A stretch of DNA of 64,000 bases from positions 3,976,437 to 4,040,436 of the forward strand of contig NC_064048.1 of assembly GCF_932526225.1 (NCBI RefSeq). The letters run 5' to 3'. Position numbers and translations under genes: made by a program. Shown here piece by piece: positions 45,884 to 59,018 of the stretch. A model generated the notes under the pieces. It did not search any database and had not been told where the DNA came from. It was given only the letters and a program-made list of their open reading frames with translations. Within the stretch, counting starts at the first letter, position 1; every line of letters begins with the position of its first letter. This DNA is from Nematostella vectensis (taxonomy: Eukaryota; Cnidaria; Anthozoa; Actiniaria; Edwardsiidae).

Positions 45884-48109
45884 CCTGCACGCGATCTACC
45901 GCACCCTACTCCCCTTGGGCTATTTATTAATCCGTGATACGAACCCCCCTTCCTTGAAAGGGCTCGCACCTTCAGGGGAGGGGTGGGGAAGCAAAGAAGT
46001 CATGCCTTTCCCATGTTAAGCGACAGAGCAAAAAAATGGCAAGTTATCCCAAAATAAGGTCTGGCTAACTTCGGTAAGCTTGAAATTTTGCCTTACCTTA
46101 TATTATGTAAACCAACATATCAAAAAGTGTGTGTTTTTTTTTTTTTTCTAATGGATTTATCTTCGAGATATGAGGCTTGAGAAGAGCAATTTTCAAATGT
46201 TCAAAGTACAAATTTTCCTCGTTTTTAGGGAGAAGTCAGGCTTTGATCAGAAATTAAGCCAACTTTGCTCGCTAATATCTAAATTTCATATCTTCTAAAT
46301 TTCTTTAAAATTTGGAATTAAGCTTTTGGTCAGAGGAACTCCTTGTATGCGGAATCTTGAGCTTATATATTGAGAATTGGAAAATTTCATGCCATTTTTT
46401 TTGCTCTGTCATGTTACGCTGACAAGTAGTATGCCGCTGTGTGGAGGGGTAGGGGGCTAATTTGTCCACACCGTTTTTTCGGGTATTTGCAGTACAGGAA
46501 TGGGGTGGGGATGATTTTGTACCAGGCACTGTAGATATGTCTGTTTATATACAATGAAGAACCGAATAATGAACAGAAAGTCAAACCAAAACTTAATAAG
46601 ATTTTACAATTTGGAGGTAAAGTGTCGGGTCGTGCTCGTAGTTTTATATATATTATATATATTATTATATCGATGTTTAGTGCTTATTATCTATAATTGT
46701 CTATTTCCTAGCTTATTTCACTATAGGATCCAGAACACTTTTCTATTTCGTTAGTAGCGTCGTCCCCGTGGTCACCCCTTGGCCGTCAAGGGCCTGGACA
46801 GAGACACGTGGCTTTCACGTGATCTGCAGTGTAGGCGCCGTGCCGAAGGGTAGCTATGGTAACGACATGTTAGTCTAGGTTAGTTATTAGAGCCCATCAT
46901 TGAGAAGCCAGCCATTGATAGCGACAGCAGAGAGTTTAGTTTTGTATGATTAACCGCTGCGAGCTGTGCTTTTTTCGAACAACAAAAAAATATGACGAGT
47001 AAAGTAATACGTAGCCCTATTTTTATGGGCATTTTTCCAAACGAATTATCGTTCTCCAAAATAACTGTTTCTGTTTATACCACGCCTAAGATCGTTTAAA
47101 AACAGCATCTTTATTGTATAGACTGTATTTTTGTATCTCATCGTCATCGTCATTTGTTATAGGTCTTTAGCTCAAAATTAATTGCCCGTTGAGGTTTTCG
47201 CAATTTATTTCCTCTGATCAACAAATTGTTACAATATTATTATTCTCTCTTTTTCTGTTGACTAGCCATATATTCAAAGTAGTTGCGGTAATTTTGGAGA
47301 ATTGAAATTTCCAAAGAATAAAAGAGAAACTGATTCAGAAATTTATGTAGCCAATAAACATGGTCGTTACATCATCGCCTATGGGCTGGCCATCCCGATG
47401 CTTGTAGAGTATGTCTGATTGACATCTAATAAAGCAGTTCTGGGAACGTGGTTTACTTCTCGTTGCTGTACAGTACCCCATCCCCCCTTGCCTCAATCCC
47501 ATCCATCGTTAGTAGTATAGTAGGTGCTTTGAACCAAGTGGAATGTGCAATTTGCAAATTGAACACAGCAATGGGATGTGGTTTATTGCGCAACGGCATC
47601 GGTGACGTCACGTGGTGGCATCGGGGTAATCCCCGATGTCTCATTTTGGACGCCATCAGATATAAAGAATATAAGATAGCTCCCCCTAAAATTGTCTTAT
47701 GTTCGTCGAGCAAATAGATACAAATAGATACGCGTACACAGGTGGCAAACAGATACGCGCACCCCCCCCCCCCCCCCCTGGCGGCCAAAAAGTGGGTCAT
47801 TCCTTATTAGGGAATCTTCAAATCCTGTGATTTTTCCATATTACACCTATGGCTACGCCATAGGACAATCCCCGGTACGCGCCTGTTTATAATGCACAAA
47901 TGATGTTCCGTCTTGCTTGCAATCAGCTCACGGAGAACTGCAATGTTTTTTTGTCATTCGATCCCTTTCTTTTTATCTTATTTATTAGGACTTTATTGAA
48001 ACGACTATTGTTGTTTTCGATAGTATTCCTGATTTTTTAAAACATTCGTGGTGTGAGTGCCACCGTAATTGTTTGGAAACATTTATACCCGTGGTGTCAC
48101 TAGTGACTG
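45884..48109 (+). other. MYPT 3' UTR and intergenic DNA
   Basis: AATAAA at 47428-47433 is the best polyadenylation signal. Beyond it lie a C17 tract (47762-47778) and AT-rich sequence. No gene is seen. Confidence 0.5.
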
Positions 48110-48115
48110 GCAGCG

Positions 48116-48405
48116 CGCGTGATTGTGTGACACTACTCGTGACTATGTGACAGTACTCCTGGTTGCGTGACAATACCCGTGATTGTGTGTCAGTACTCGT
48201 GATCGTGTGACAATTCTCGTGATTGTGTAACAAAACTCGTGATTGTGTGACAGCACTCGTGATTGTGTGACAGCACTCGTGGTTGTGTGACAGTACTCGT
48301 GATTGTGTCACAGCACTCGTGCTTGTGTGACAGCACTCGTGATTGTGTGACAGCGCTTGTTATTGAGTGACAGCACTCGTGATTATGTGACAGCACCCGT
48401 GGGTG
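48116..48405 (+). repeat. 20-bp minisatellite, about 14 copies
   Basis: The unit GTGATTGTGTGACAGCACTC repeats head to tail with scattered changes. It lies between the two MYPT-like genes. There are no spacers of differing sequence, so it is not a CRISPR array. Confidence 0.9.
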
Positions 48406-48982
48406 GCCAAACGGTCACAAAATTTGTGTCGCGCAACAATGTTTCCGTGGTGGCCAAACTGGGAAATATTGAGGAAACATGCGCGCGGACAACATGTCTC
48501 CGGCAACATGTGTCCTCGTTTGGCCAGGGCCATAGACCCTAGGCTGGGACACACTTAAAGACAGGAGACTACGCAACCAGACCATACGTGCTACTCTACA
48601 AGTCCGCCAATAATATTATCCATTGCCACACACCAGACGATTTGACACCCAACAAAAATACTCGAAGCTCTAGAAAACACTCCTGGACTTACCAGCAGTT
48701 GCAGGCCAATGTACTGGCCTTTAGGTATTCGTTCTTTCCAGGAACAATACGTACCTTTAACCTTCCTGGTAAGTGAACGCTGCTGGCTTGCCCTTATTTT
48801 AATTGACAGTAGTACCTGCAATAAGTCAAGGTGCCCAGTAACCTTCGAGGGCTATAGATCGGCCCTGAGTGTCCATCCTGTTATTAGAGCAATCTACTTT
48901 GGGAGTACCTATTTTAAGTTCTAAGACATAAATACTCATTTTATTGTGGGGAGCTGTCTTAGCCACTAGTTTAAAGTCTTCT

Positions 48983-49136
48983 GTGGCCTGCTTGCAGGCT
49001 TTCACTCGGTGATTGAAAAAGAGAAGGGAAAGTTGCTTTGCCACTCCTCTCGTTCTCGGGTCTCGCGCGACCAGATAGCGGCTGCCTGACACATAAAGCA
49101 AGAAAGACATCGAGTAAATAACGCCTGCAACAGGCT
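48983..49136 (+). mobile_element. Small inverted-repeat element related to 22083-22591
   Basis: The left end GGCCTGCTTGCAGGC then TTTCACTCGGTG resembles the left end of the 22083 element (GCCTGCTTGCAGGC then AGTACTCGGTG). The right end AACGCCTGCAACAGGCTAAG is its imperfect inverse. It is only about 150 bp long and noncoding. Confidence 0.6.
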
Positions 49137-50678
49137 AAGACATTTGCTTGATCCACTTCTTGTTCCAATGTTACAATTACCGCATTATTTGATGTTTATC
49201 AGACAATGTTATGACCCCATCTCGAGCTCGAGAACACACAAACTGCACACATTCGCAAGCTATGCTTGGAGCGCAAATCGCCCTCAAAGACTCCCATATA
49301 TGGCGATAACATTCCGCATATTTCAACACTAACTTCCGGTCGGCCATGACGTCAAACAATCACGTGACCCGGGTTATTCGCCAATCTGGCGAGGCCATCT
49401 GCGTTCGGTCGCTAAGAGTTGGCGCTATTTCAAGGTAATGCTATCGCAGAAATAGAACTTTTGGCTATATTTAGGAAGTCGGTATTTGAGTTGGGTAACC
49501 TTAACATTGCTCGTATTTTAAGCTAGTTTTGTCATGTGGTGATTAAGGATGATTGTAATTATTTTATCATTGTTGTCTTTTGGGAGCTTTAGGGCTCATT
49601 TGCGTCGTTTCTTTTATTAGGTCTTGCGCGCACTGATCGGTTGCTGTTTGGTGTAAAAAGCCGTAGTATATGACGTCTACCGTGCATTGGTTTTGCAAAA
49701 GTGTCCGCAAACTGAAAAACAATTGCGCAATCAAAGTTAAATAATTGAACCTTGTTAAAAGGACACTACATCATATGATAAAGAGAAATCCGTTTTTGGC
49801 AAAAAAAAAAAATAATAATAATAAAGAGCTTGAAAATACCGTGGTCCTTAAAGAGAGCTGTTCAGATGTCCTTTTTTTAGCTTGGTCGTTTCTTTTTACC
49901 CTCTGTGCTTGCTACACAGGCAACTGAACGAGGTATTTGTTTACCATTTGATGGCGGCAATGGCAAGCACGCATGCACCCTAAAGTTGGTCTGGAAAAGA
50001 TGACGAAATGTTTTGACGTCATCAAAAAGAAAAGTAAAAAAGCGTAGTTAAGTCGGCTTATAAACAGAAATCCCACATAGCTCTCGCTTAAGGTATTTTA
50101 CAATGTGCTGACTAAGGGGACATTTTTTCAGGTAACTAAGTCGAGGTTCTACAAACATGGCAATTGGATTTTTAATATACTATAAACCTGCCTCTAAGTC
50201 TTCAAATAACAGTTGTCTAGAGTAAAGTATTTCATTTATTTTATGGAATTTTCTTGAGTGACGGACGGGTTGAGAAGTATTTTATTAGCTTGCTCGCTTG
50301 AGTTTTTGGTGTTGGATTACTAGAGAGGAAAAGGTTTTAATTATTTGTTTCATGTTGGCCCAGCATAGCTTGGAATATCAGCCAATCACAGCGCGCGGGT
50401 GGAATTCGTCTCCGGCCCCTCTCGCGCATGTGCAGTAGCTCCAATCACAAACTTATGTGGAAAAAATCGTCCATGTAAAGTCGACTTTGGTTGTTTATGC
50501 GTAATTTTTGCGCTTGCAAACATTAATTCTGCATCGTGAATGCCCGAGCTGGCTACTTAAATACCTGGAGATTGTGTCTGTTAAAACTTCAAGTGATCTA
50601 ATGACCTAGAACGTCGTTCATAGCTCGGTTATTTTGATAGGATTTCGTGCGAGTACGCTGTCTCCTTTCGGGGTAAAT
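49137..50678 (+). promoter_or_regulatory. Intergenic DNA and promoter of the short MYPT-like gene
   Basis: Two CCAAT boxes (GCCAATCACA at 50381 and TCCAATCACA at 50440) flank a CpG-rich block at 50388-50430. This suggests transcription starting within the next 200 bases. The rest shows no recognised feature. Confidence 0.45.
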
Positions 50679-53600
50679 ATGGCGGATCTTACAGAGGACG
50701 GTTATACGGCGGAGCATTCCTCCAAACCTAGGCATCGGAGGGATAGAACAGAAAGGAGAGAGCGTAAACTAAAGCTTGCAGCAGACAATGGCGATTCACC
50801 AGCTTCCACTATTGAGAACAACTCTAGTTATCTCGAGGACAGTACGACACAGAATGATAATTTCTTGAGTCCAGATCGGGCAGAAAAGGAGGCCCCGCGC
50901 AAAGAGAGAAGAAGTCGGTCTAAGCAAAAAGACGAAGTCGAAATTAAAGTAACAGATGAGGATGGTACAGAAGGGGCAGCTGCATCTGGCGAAAGTCCGG
51001 CGAGGTCGAAGTTAAAGAAAGAGAGAAAAACAGAGAATAGTGCGCGCAAAAGACAAGCTAAGAAAAACCTTCGCGAGAAACGCCGATCTACTGGAGTCGT
51101 CATTATGCCACATATGGAGGTGCCATTGCTTTTTATCTTAACTTAGACTAACTGGGAACTTTTCTATCCTATTTACCAATGTTAACTATTGCCTAAAGCT
51201 TGGAACTGGGACTTTTTTGTTTTTTTTTTGGTGTTATGTTTCGGTATATTCTTGGTTCAAATTTGAGACAAGTAGTTTTACCATAAAATACCTCGGGCCT
51301 GTGAGAGTGTGTGTGTTTATTGGACGTCTGTTAGCTAGAATGCGTCTAACTGACCTATTATCTGCTTTAAAACTATCCCACAATGAGCCATACAGTCCTG
51401 GTTATGCAAGATCGTCCTTCTTTGCTAGAAAAAGCTCACTTTCTCGCTAAAGCAATGTACTCTAAGTTGCCACGAAGCGGTACCATAGCTACACGAAGCG
51501 ATCTTTTCCGCGATTTTTTGGATTTCGCGAGTCATTTTAAATGTGCGACCTTATAGTTATAATAACTGCACATTATAGCATAGTTTGACGCCGTAACTGC
51601 TTCTTTTATGACCAGTAACGGCGTTCTGTATAGAGCAATCGTGGTTGTTAGATGTTCTTATATTACTAAGAAGACGTAGATCTCGTGCATGACTCGCTAA
51701 AATTCTCTCCCGTCTGTTACGACGTTTTGGAATTAAGGCTATGTATCTCTTATTTTTACAAGCCACACAGATTTTACGCTATAACCCGAGTAGAATCTGA
51801 AAGTTTTTGTAGCTGGGTAGAGAATTTACTATTCGTTGCGCGTCGAAAGAGTGCGGTGGAATTTTCTTAAAAAAATGTCGCACATTTCGGCTAGGGTGAA
51901 GTCTAAATTTAGTATGGAAGTTTAGTAATATTGTCGAATACTCGATTAGTATTACACTCCTTTCCATTTCGCCTACACACTGGCTTGGTTTTGCTCGTAT
52001 AAACATATACCCGGCTATCGAATGAGAGCATAAGGAAAATCAATAAAGTCTGGTAGAGTTTGGGATAAATAGCCCGTCTTATAATGCATTCCTATACTCT
52101 ACTAGTACACGGTACAATGTTGTGGCTTTGTGAAATGATAAAAACTTCAGTAATGTGCTATGTCTATAAAAGTTCTTGGAGACCTTGAGATGGGCCATAG
52201 GTTTTACAAAATTTGTTTGTGATTTTGTGGTGTTCATCTGAATTTTGATTGTTTTCTGTAGAGTGACGATGAAGGTGATGATGAAAAGAAAGCATTGAAG
52301 GCTCACACACAGAAGAATGAACAGCTAGTACCCACAAACGATGAGGTAGTTGATGATACGGTACGTATACAAACACTACCAGCACTGCATGGAACGTTTG
52401 ATCAATTGGAAGGTTTGATCAAATGGAACATTTGATCAGTGTCGCTCAGTAAGCCCCTAAAGTGTACTTAACAAAACCGTTTTTGTAAACTAGCCCCTGG
52501 TTGAATTTCCTTATCTTTTATTTTCAGTTAATTGTTTAAATTAGTGAGAGGACTTTGAAGTTATCTGGTAGCTGTTCAACTGAGCACTGTACATCAGAAC
52601 AAAACATTCTATCTTTATATGCATACTAATTTTGAATAAAGAGTTCTTGTATCTGACCCCAAATAATCCAGCATAACTAATTGCATCATAAGACCTTCAT
52701 CTCAAAAACGGTCTCATATTTGAATTGGCATTTTTTTACACTGGAAAATGCATATCTTGAATATAACATCTACCCCTAAGTTCTACCTCTTCATGACAAT
52801 AATAACTGTCATGTATGATTTGTAGCATTTGATGAAATATATTTGCTATGTCTATATCATCCCATAACCCAGGCTTGTGTTAAAAAAACAAGTTTGTGTT
52901 ACAAAAAAAAAAAAAATCTGGTGCATACTAGATCTATTTTTTAGAGGCACAGTGACCAATACAATTGCAATGACCATATCATGTTCCAACTTGACTGTTG
53001 ATCCTGTATGATGTCATGGGATGTAGCAAAGGATGTTCCTGGGAGGGCCTTGATCACTGACTTGCCATTAGCCTAGCTAAGCCAGCCCAGGCTCCAGAGA
53101 GGCTCAGTGCACAAGAGAGCAGCTCTGTTGCCCTAACATACCCATTCCTTGCTATTTACTCAAGCTTTTTCCTATCATTTTGATAATTGGCAACTGGGAT
53201 ACCCATCCAGAGGCACATTTGAGGTTGAAAGCTATGGTAGGGTAGTCTTATTTCCCTTTGTGAAGAACAGTCTTTATTGGTAGTATAAATGTGATGTGTG
53301 TTGCTTTGACCTAGGCTTAAAACATGATTAGAAATGTAGCTTTTTCTGATATTAGGATTTTGTTGTGAAAACAGCAAGGCCAACATTATTTTGAAAACAT
53401 AAACATAGATCCTAGCAGATTCTTTTAGGTGAGTATTCTGTAGGTTTGGAACATTTAAACGCTGGCCTTCTGTCAATCTGTCATTATTGTTTTAATTCCT
53501 CTCTAGACCTTACATCTGTGATGCGTTGAAGGATTGGTATGGGCAAATTCAACAAATATTTTTACTATTTACCTAAAAATTCTAAAACCAATTCATTATC

Positions 53601-56471
53601 TATTTCAGGCCACTGCCAGATCAAAGAGGTAAGACTGATTTTATAATTCATAGAAAATGTTATACAAGGATCACAGGTATTTTAGGAAAAGTTGTAGGTA
53701 GAATTTCTGCAAAATTACTGAAACTGTTGAAAGCAATGGAAAAAAGTTATACTTGTTGACAATTTGACTATTATTAAATATGCTATGGAACACTCTTGAA
53801 GGGGAGGTTTATCAAACGAACACAAAGGCGGTAATTACTCTTTACATTTTTTTTTCTCCTATTTTGATTCTATCCCATTTATGGTGCCTCTGAAGTCAAC
53901 AGCTCTATTCAAGGAAGTCATACAAATCTGTCTCATTTGCTTTTCTTTAATTTCTATACATCTATTAAAATCACACTTTATGGTGTTTGGGATAACCCTG
54001 GAATAAATGTTCAAATGGTATTACATGAGCACTGGGACTAGTTGGATTAGAGCTCCACCCAATAATTAACACGCAGGCTCACCCCCATCACTAGTGTATT
54101 GTGCCTATCAAACCCAACAGCAGAATTTAATTCATACCAGTATTAAAAAAAATAGTGATTCCTCTAATATATTTTATTGCTGCTACCGCTTATTTGATAT
54201 TAGGAGAAGTAAATCAGGTTATACTTATTGTTATCTTTTAAGTGTAATAGTCCTGAAGTCACCAATACAAATTTGAAAGAGTTAGCCAAAAAGCATGCAA
54301 GAATCAAGTTTGATTGACACAATTTCATAACTAGAATGATAGTTTTGTTGTCTGATGTGCACTGAAAAATATTATTGCCATGCTTGTTGGCTAGTGAAAT
54401 TCATATTTGTCATATCCATATTTGGCTTAGTTTAAAAAATATTGTCTTATTGTCTTAGTTAAAAACTTGTCTTAAGTGACCAGAGAAATGCATGCCACGC
54501 CATAAGAAATTGGCAAATTGATTAACTATTGCTTTATCCTTACTCTAGACAGTCTCTTTACTAGATCGTTAATAAATAAGTTATTGGAAATTTCGTGGTC
54601 CATGTATTGTTAGCTAAGAGATTACGGTGGATCATTGTCATGGAGTTAATCCACATTTCTAAATTGTTATTACACCCTTGAATTACAATGGCATGTAAAT
54701 TAGAATATAAGCATTGGGGAAAGTAGTACATATTTTTTGTGGGTGATTTAGTATTTCACAAGCAACTGTTAATAGTATATACATTATTTGGAATTGTAGC
54801 TTTTGAATTAGATTTAAAAAATTTAGATTTGGATTTTTTTTCCTTTTCCCAATAACCTTTATATGATACTTTTTGATATATCTCTTTGTGAGCTGTTTGG
54901 CACTTAAAGAATTTGACAAAATTGAAACTTTTGGTTGCAAGATGGTTTTCTTTATTGACTAGGTAGTTTTCAGTATCAAACTAATTTCCAACCAGCAAAC
55001 TGTATTACAGCCAATCAAAACAATTTTTTAAAGCTTTTGTTTAGCCAATCAATTAACCCAAAAAACCTGAAAATTTTTGTAACTTTTTTTATATATTTGT
55101 GAAATATGTTTTGAATAAGGCCTATTTAAATTGTTTTATTTGATAGAATTGATGTGAAAATTTGAGATTTTTTCTCCTTTTTAGCTCAAATAAAAGGATA
55201 GAGCAGAAAGTGGTAAGTACTGTGTGTATGTAGTTTAGTTCTTCATCCCATTTTGCATCTTTCTGTTGCCTTTTTTATTATATATGATTTCTCTTTTAAA
55301 TAATTGGTTTGAAAAGAATGTGTGAGTTTGCCAGCCTTGTTTGATGCACTGCCCTCTCACTGGTGTGGTCTGAGTTTGAATCCAGCTCTTGACTAGCGTC
55401 TAGATTTAAGTTTAGTGTTTTAATTGGGTTGAGCTTGTTTTTCCTGTGCCTTCAGTCTTTCGGATGAGACACCAATGTCCTGTCTCCTTAAGGCCCCGTC
55501 ACACACACGCACACAATTTTTATTTTGTCTTGTCTACCAAATAATATTTGCACGTTGCATGCACAATTTTTTTCCATGTTACACCCCCCTTTGCAAGTCA
55601 CATGAAAAGAAGAGTTCACTTTCCGGAACAAATTTCTTCAACTTGCAGAAAAAAAACTTCACATGTAACATGAAGTGGCAACTTTCATTATTTATTTGGC
55701 AAATGAAGTTGAAAGGCAAAAATGTTGATGTGATGCTTCACGTGCTCAGAGTAGTTGCAAAGAGCTACTACTCTGTGGATGTACTGTAGATAGGAACCAT
55801 TATTATTGTTTTTTTAAATCTTCATAGCATTCCACATAGTTTTAATGCTGTTTGATTTTCTGTAACAGGTGAACGACAGTGAAACTATAGAAAAGCAGCA
55901 ACTAGTCGAGAGAATAGAGGAATATGAGTCACAAATTGATGACTTCAAGTCGAAATTGGAAAAAGCCAACAAGGTGAACATTGCCCCCTTATTGTAATCA
56001 TAATTTTATTTAATTCTATTTAATTTTAAAGATTTTATCAAATGTAATTTTGTTGATTAAAATATGTAATCGGTTAACAGTTAGCAATAAAGCAAAGGGA
56101 AGTAGCAAAAGCTGATGCATTTTGAAATAATATTTTAATGATTTTTAAAATTTAATTTGAGCTCTTGCATGCAACCTACATTGAAAGCTTGGACACTCAC
56201 AGGGTGTGGCGAGGATGGTTGGTGCAAGGGTGTTAAATTTTGGTAGGGTACTTAAACTCGAAATAGAGGGTGTTTTTTTTTTTCCAGGATGCAGGATTCA
56301 AAGTATCTAATTCTAACCCTTTTAGTCTGCCTGACATCAAACATTTCTAACATAACATCATCTGATCTATAGGAGCTTGACCAACTCCGATTGGATAACC
56401 AGCGCCTGAAGGATGAAAATAGTGCATTACTGCGTGTGGTCAATCAATTATCAACAATGAAGGGCAAGTAG
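50679..56471 (+). CDS. Short MYPT-like protein: ROCK-type site plus leucine zipper, no ankyrin repeats
   Basis: The exons are 50679-51119, 52262-52360, 53609-53628 (20-bp microexon), 55185-55212, 55869-55973 and 56373-56471, giving 263 residues. ATG 50679 (AATATGGCGG) is the first start after stops. Exon 1 is charged and disordered. It ends in NLREKRRSTGVVIMP (Thr138), identical over REKRRSTGV to the Thr853 ROCK site of human MYPT1. The last two exons encode a coiled coil ending [20 protein letters not shown], the MYPT PKG-binding zipper. There is no RVxF PP1-docking motif and no ankyrin repeat. Intron phases after the RRST exon (0, 0, 2, 0, 0) equal those of the neighbouring full-length MYPT gene, apart from one missing 51-bp exon. 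The two are therefore tandem paralogues. A role as a dimerisation partner or decoy ROCK/PKG substrate for myosin phosphatase is an inference. AATAAA lies at 57749 and 58857. Confidence 0.88.
55320..55510 (+). mobile_element. tRNA-derived SINE remnant
   Basis: CACTGCCCTCTCACTGGTGT and a degraded B box (GAGTTTGAATCCAG) are followed by a tail with CTTTCGGATGAGAC. That tail is known from many invertebrate SINEs. It lies in an intron of the short MYPT-like gene, on the sense strand. Confidence 0.6.
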
Positions 56472-57776
56472 CGAGCCAATCAGGTCCCAGTACGCATCAA
56501 AACCTGGCCAGTATTATATTCCTAAGCTATTATTGTACCTGTAGTAGCCATCGACAAGGTGGCACCAGGGTGCATCATGTATGTAGGGAGAAGGGAAGAT
56601 GATAGGCAGTTGTCATGGTGATCTGTACATAGGTCAGTGCTCCCTTAACAAGCTGAGTAATGATGCGTGGATGTTGCCACAGTCCCAGAATCAATAGTTT
56701 TTTTTATGCCTTAAGTTTGGGTCATGTCATGCAAAAAGAGCGGGGGTGACGTAAAGAGAACGATAAAGTTCTTGCTCTTCAACAACTTTCTTTTCATTCC
56801 CATTTCTTCGGCAATTTCCTACCCGTTTCACAAGTTTTTGGTTATTTCCCTGATGTCATTCCCCATGACTTTCACTCCTGAAATCAATTTGACACCCATA
56901 CTTGGCAACCCCGTCTGTATCATAGCCCTTTTAAGCCATGACTGCCATGACAAACAAATATAGTAATTGTTTTATTTGTGAAGTAGTTATTAGTTATTTG
57001 TTAAATTCCTCATTCATTCAGTGCAGCTACTGAAATGTTGGATTCATTCCTTGTGTTAGGATTCCACTATTATTCATCTAACTGAATGAGAAATGCTATT
57101 TTTATAGCTGTTTCTTTTAGAAAAATCTTAGGTTTAGAGATAACCAATATGAATGTAGTATATATAAAAAAAAGTTCTACTGCTTAGATAAAATTCAAGG
57201 AAAAACATTCCATGTGATATTTAAAGAACTGCCACTGTAAGTGATGATTGCTTAATGGCCAGAACAGTATGTGATACAGTACTTTACAGCACTTATATAG
57301 AACTTTCTTAATGCTGCCATTTGTAACCACAAGATATAGTTGAAATGACATTTTTACCCAGTTTTGTAAGGGCTTAGGGAGGTCTCATTCTAAGTGTATA
57401 GCATCAGGTATTTTTGCGTATAATTTTTATGGCCTAATAGCCCAAGTTTTGGCTAACAGAGGTCTTTGCGTAATAGAGAAAATAGTTTTGTATTCTTTAC
57501 ACTTCTGAAGAAACAAGTAGGACCTTTTTATACAATTTTAAAATGGTAAATGTCAGTGGGCAGGTTTCAATCCACGATAGCCACAGATTGGGGGTGAAAT
57601 TGACATGCCCTGATTTTTTGCATGGAACCCTGGATCCAAACCTGCCTTATTTTTGATACAGGTATTTCTTAGCTTTAAACTTGTACACAAACTAGCCACA
57701 ATAGGAGCTAAGGTGTGGCTATGGCAAAGGGACCCCACAGCACAATTGAATAAAGACAAAGGGATAAGATGATAGT
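56472..57776 (+). other. 3' UTR and flank of the short MYPT-like gene
   Basis: Long AT-rich sequence without a gene. The first AATAAA is at 57749; further signals lie at 58857 and beyond. Confidence 0.45.
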
Positions 57777-58480
57777 ATTGTTGATGTTGATTATGGTGAT
57801 GGTGATGATGGTGATAGGGATGGAGATGGTGGTGATTGTGATGATGGTGGTGTAGGGATAGTGATAGCAGTAGTGATGGTAATGGTGATGGAAGTATTAA
57901 TGTTGATGATTACGATGATGGTGATAGGGATGGAGATGGTGGTGATTGTGATGATGGTGGTGGTAGGGATAGTGATAGCAGTAGTGATGGTAATGGTGAT
58001 GGAAGTATTAATGTTGATGATTACGATGATGGTGTTAGGGATGGAGATAGTGGTGGTGGGATGGAGATGGTTGTGGTTAATAGTGATGATAGTTATGGTG
58101 ATGAAAGAAGTGATGATGTTGGTGATAGCAGTAGTGATGATGGTAATGTTGATGGAAGTATAAATGTTGATAATTACAATGGTGGTAGTAGGGATGGTAG
58201 TGATGGTGGTGGCGGAAGTGACGGTGTGAAGTGATGATGTTGATAATGGTTATAGCAGCAATCATGATGGTTAAGGTGTTGATGTTAAAGATTGTGCGAA
58301 GGTAGTGGCGATTATGATGATGATGATGGTAATGTGATTATGATTATTGTTGTCATGGTGAAGATGATATGGATGACTATGATGTCTGTCTGTAATTGTT
58401 GTGTTGGGGTCAGTTTTATTGTTGTTTTAACACTTGCTCGTGATGGTCCTCTTGTTTTTAGCTTTAATGGGATTGTTGTT
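57777..58480 (+). repeat. GATGGTGAT-type satellite with ~117-bp higher-order unit
   Basis: GTGATGATGG-like trinucleotide sequence forms higher-order units: GATGGTGATAGGGATGGAGA through AATGTTGATGATTACGAT occurs from about 57797 and again from about 57913, then decays. It lies downstream of the short MYPT-like gene, possibly inside a long 3' UTR. Confidence 0.85.
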
Positions 58481-59018
58481 TAAAAAAAAAAACTTGCACC
58501 CTTTTAAACCCTTTGCCATAGTGACTTCTGCACCTTAACTTTGTGTCTGCTTAAACCGTGGATTTCACTCTCTTTTTGCAACTGAGCTGAGGCAGTTTCT
58601 CAACTGAGATACTATTTTGTTCATAAGTTCAGTCCACACCCAGAAACTCTACCACTTGTTATGGACATTCTTCCTTGGAATAGCATTGGACTAAATGTAC
58701 TAAAGTTCAAAATGTGTTTACTTTATGCTAATCTAGCTCTAAATTTTCCTTTTATCTTCTTTTGTACTTATAATTATTAATGGCCTATTATTATTACGAG
58801 TTTGCAGTAGTTGCATTTCTGTGTTAGAGACTGAACTTACTAGCAATTACAGTGAAAATAAAGCTTTTGTGAAAAGACTTGAATATGTAGAAATCAGCTA
58901 CTGAAACCAAATGTAGATTTATCAACAAAATATAATTTACTTTATAAGTGAATTAATAAAGGTATGTTTTGCATGACACCTATGTTGTTGACTGGAGTAG
59001 CTGATTTTGTTCTTTCTG

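Noticed and set aside
48116-48405. Regular 20-bp repeats suggestive of a CRISPR array
   Set aside because: There are no unique spacers, and the context is animal nuclear DNA with introns.
57861-58483. Met/Val-rich frame and antisense His-rich frame
   Set aside because: They arise from the GATGGT satellite.
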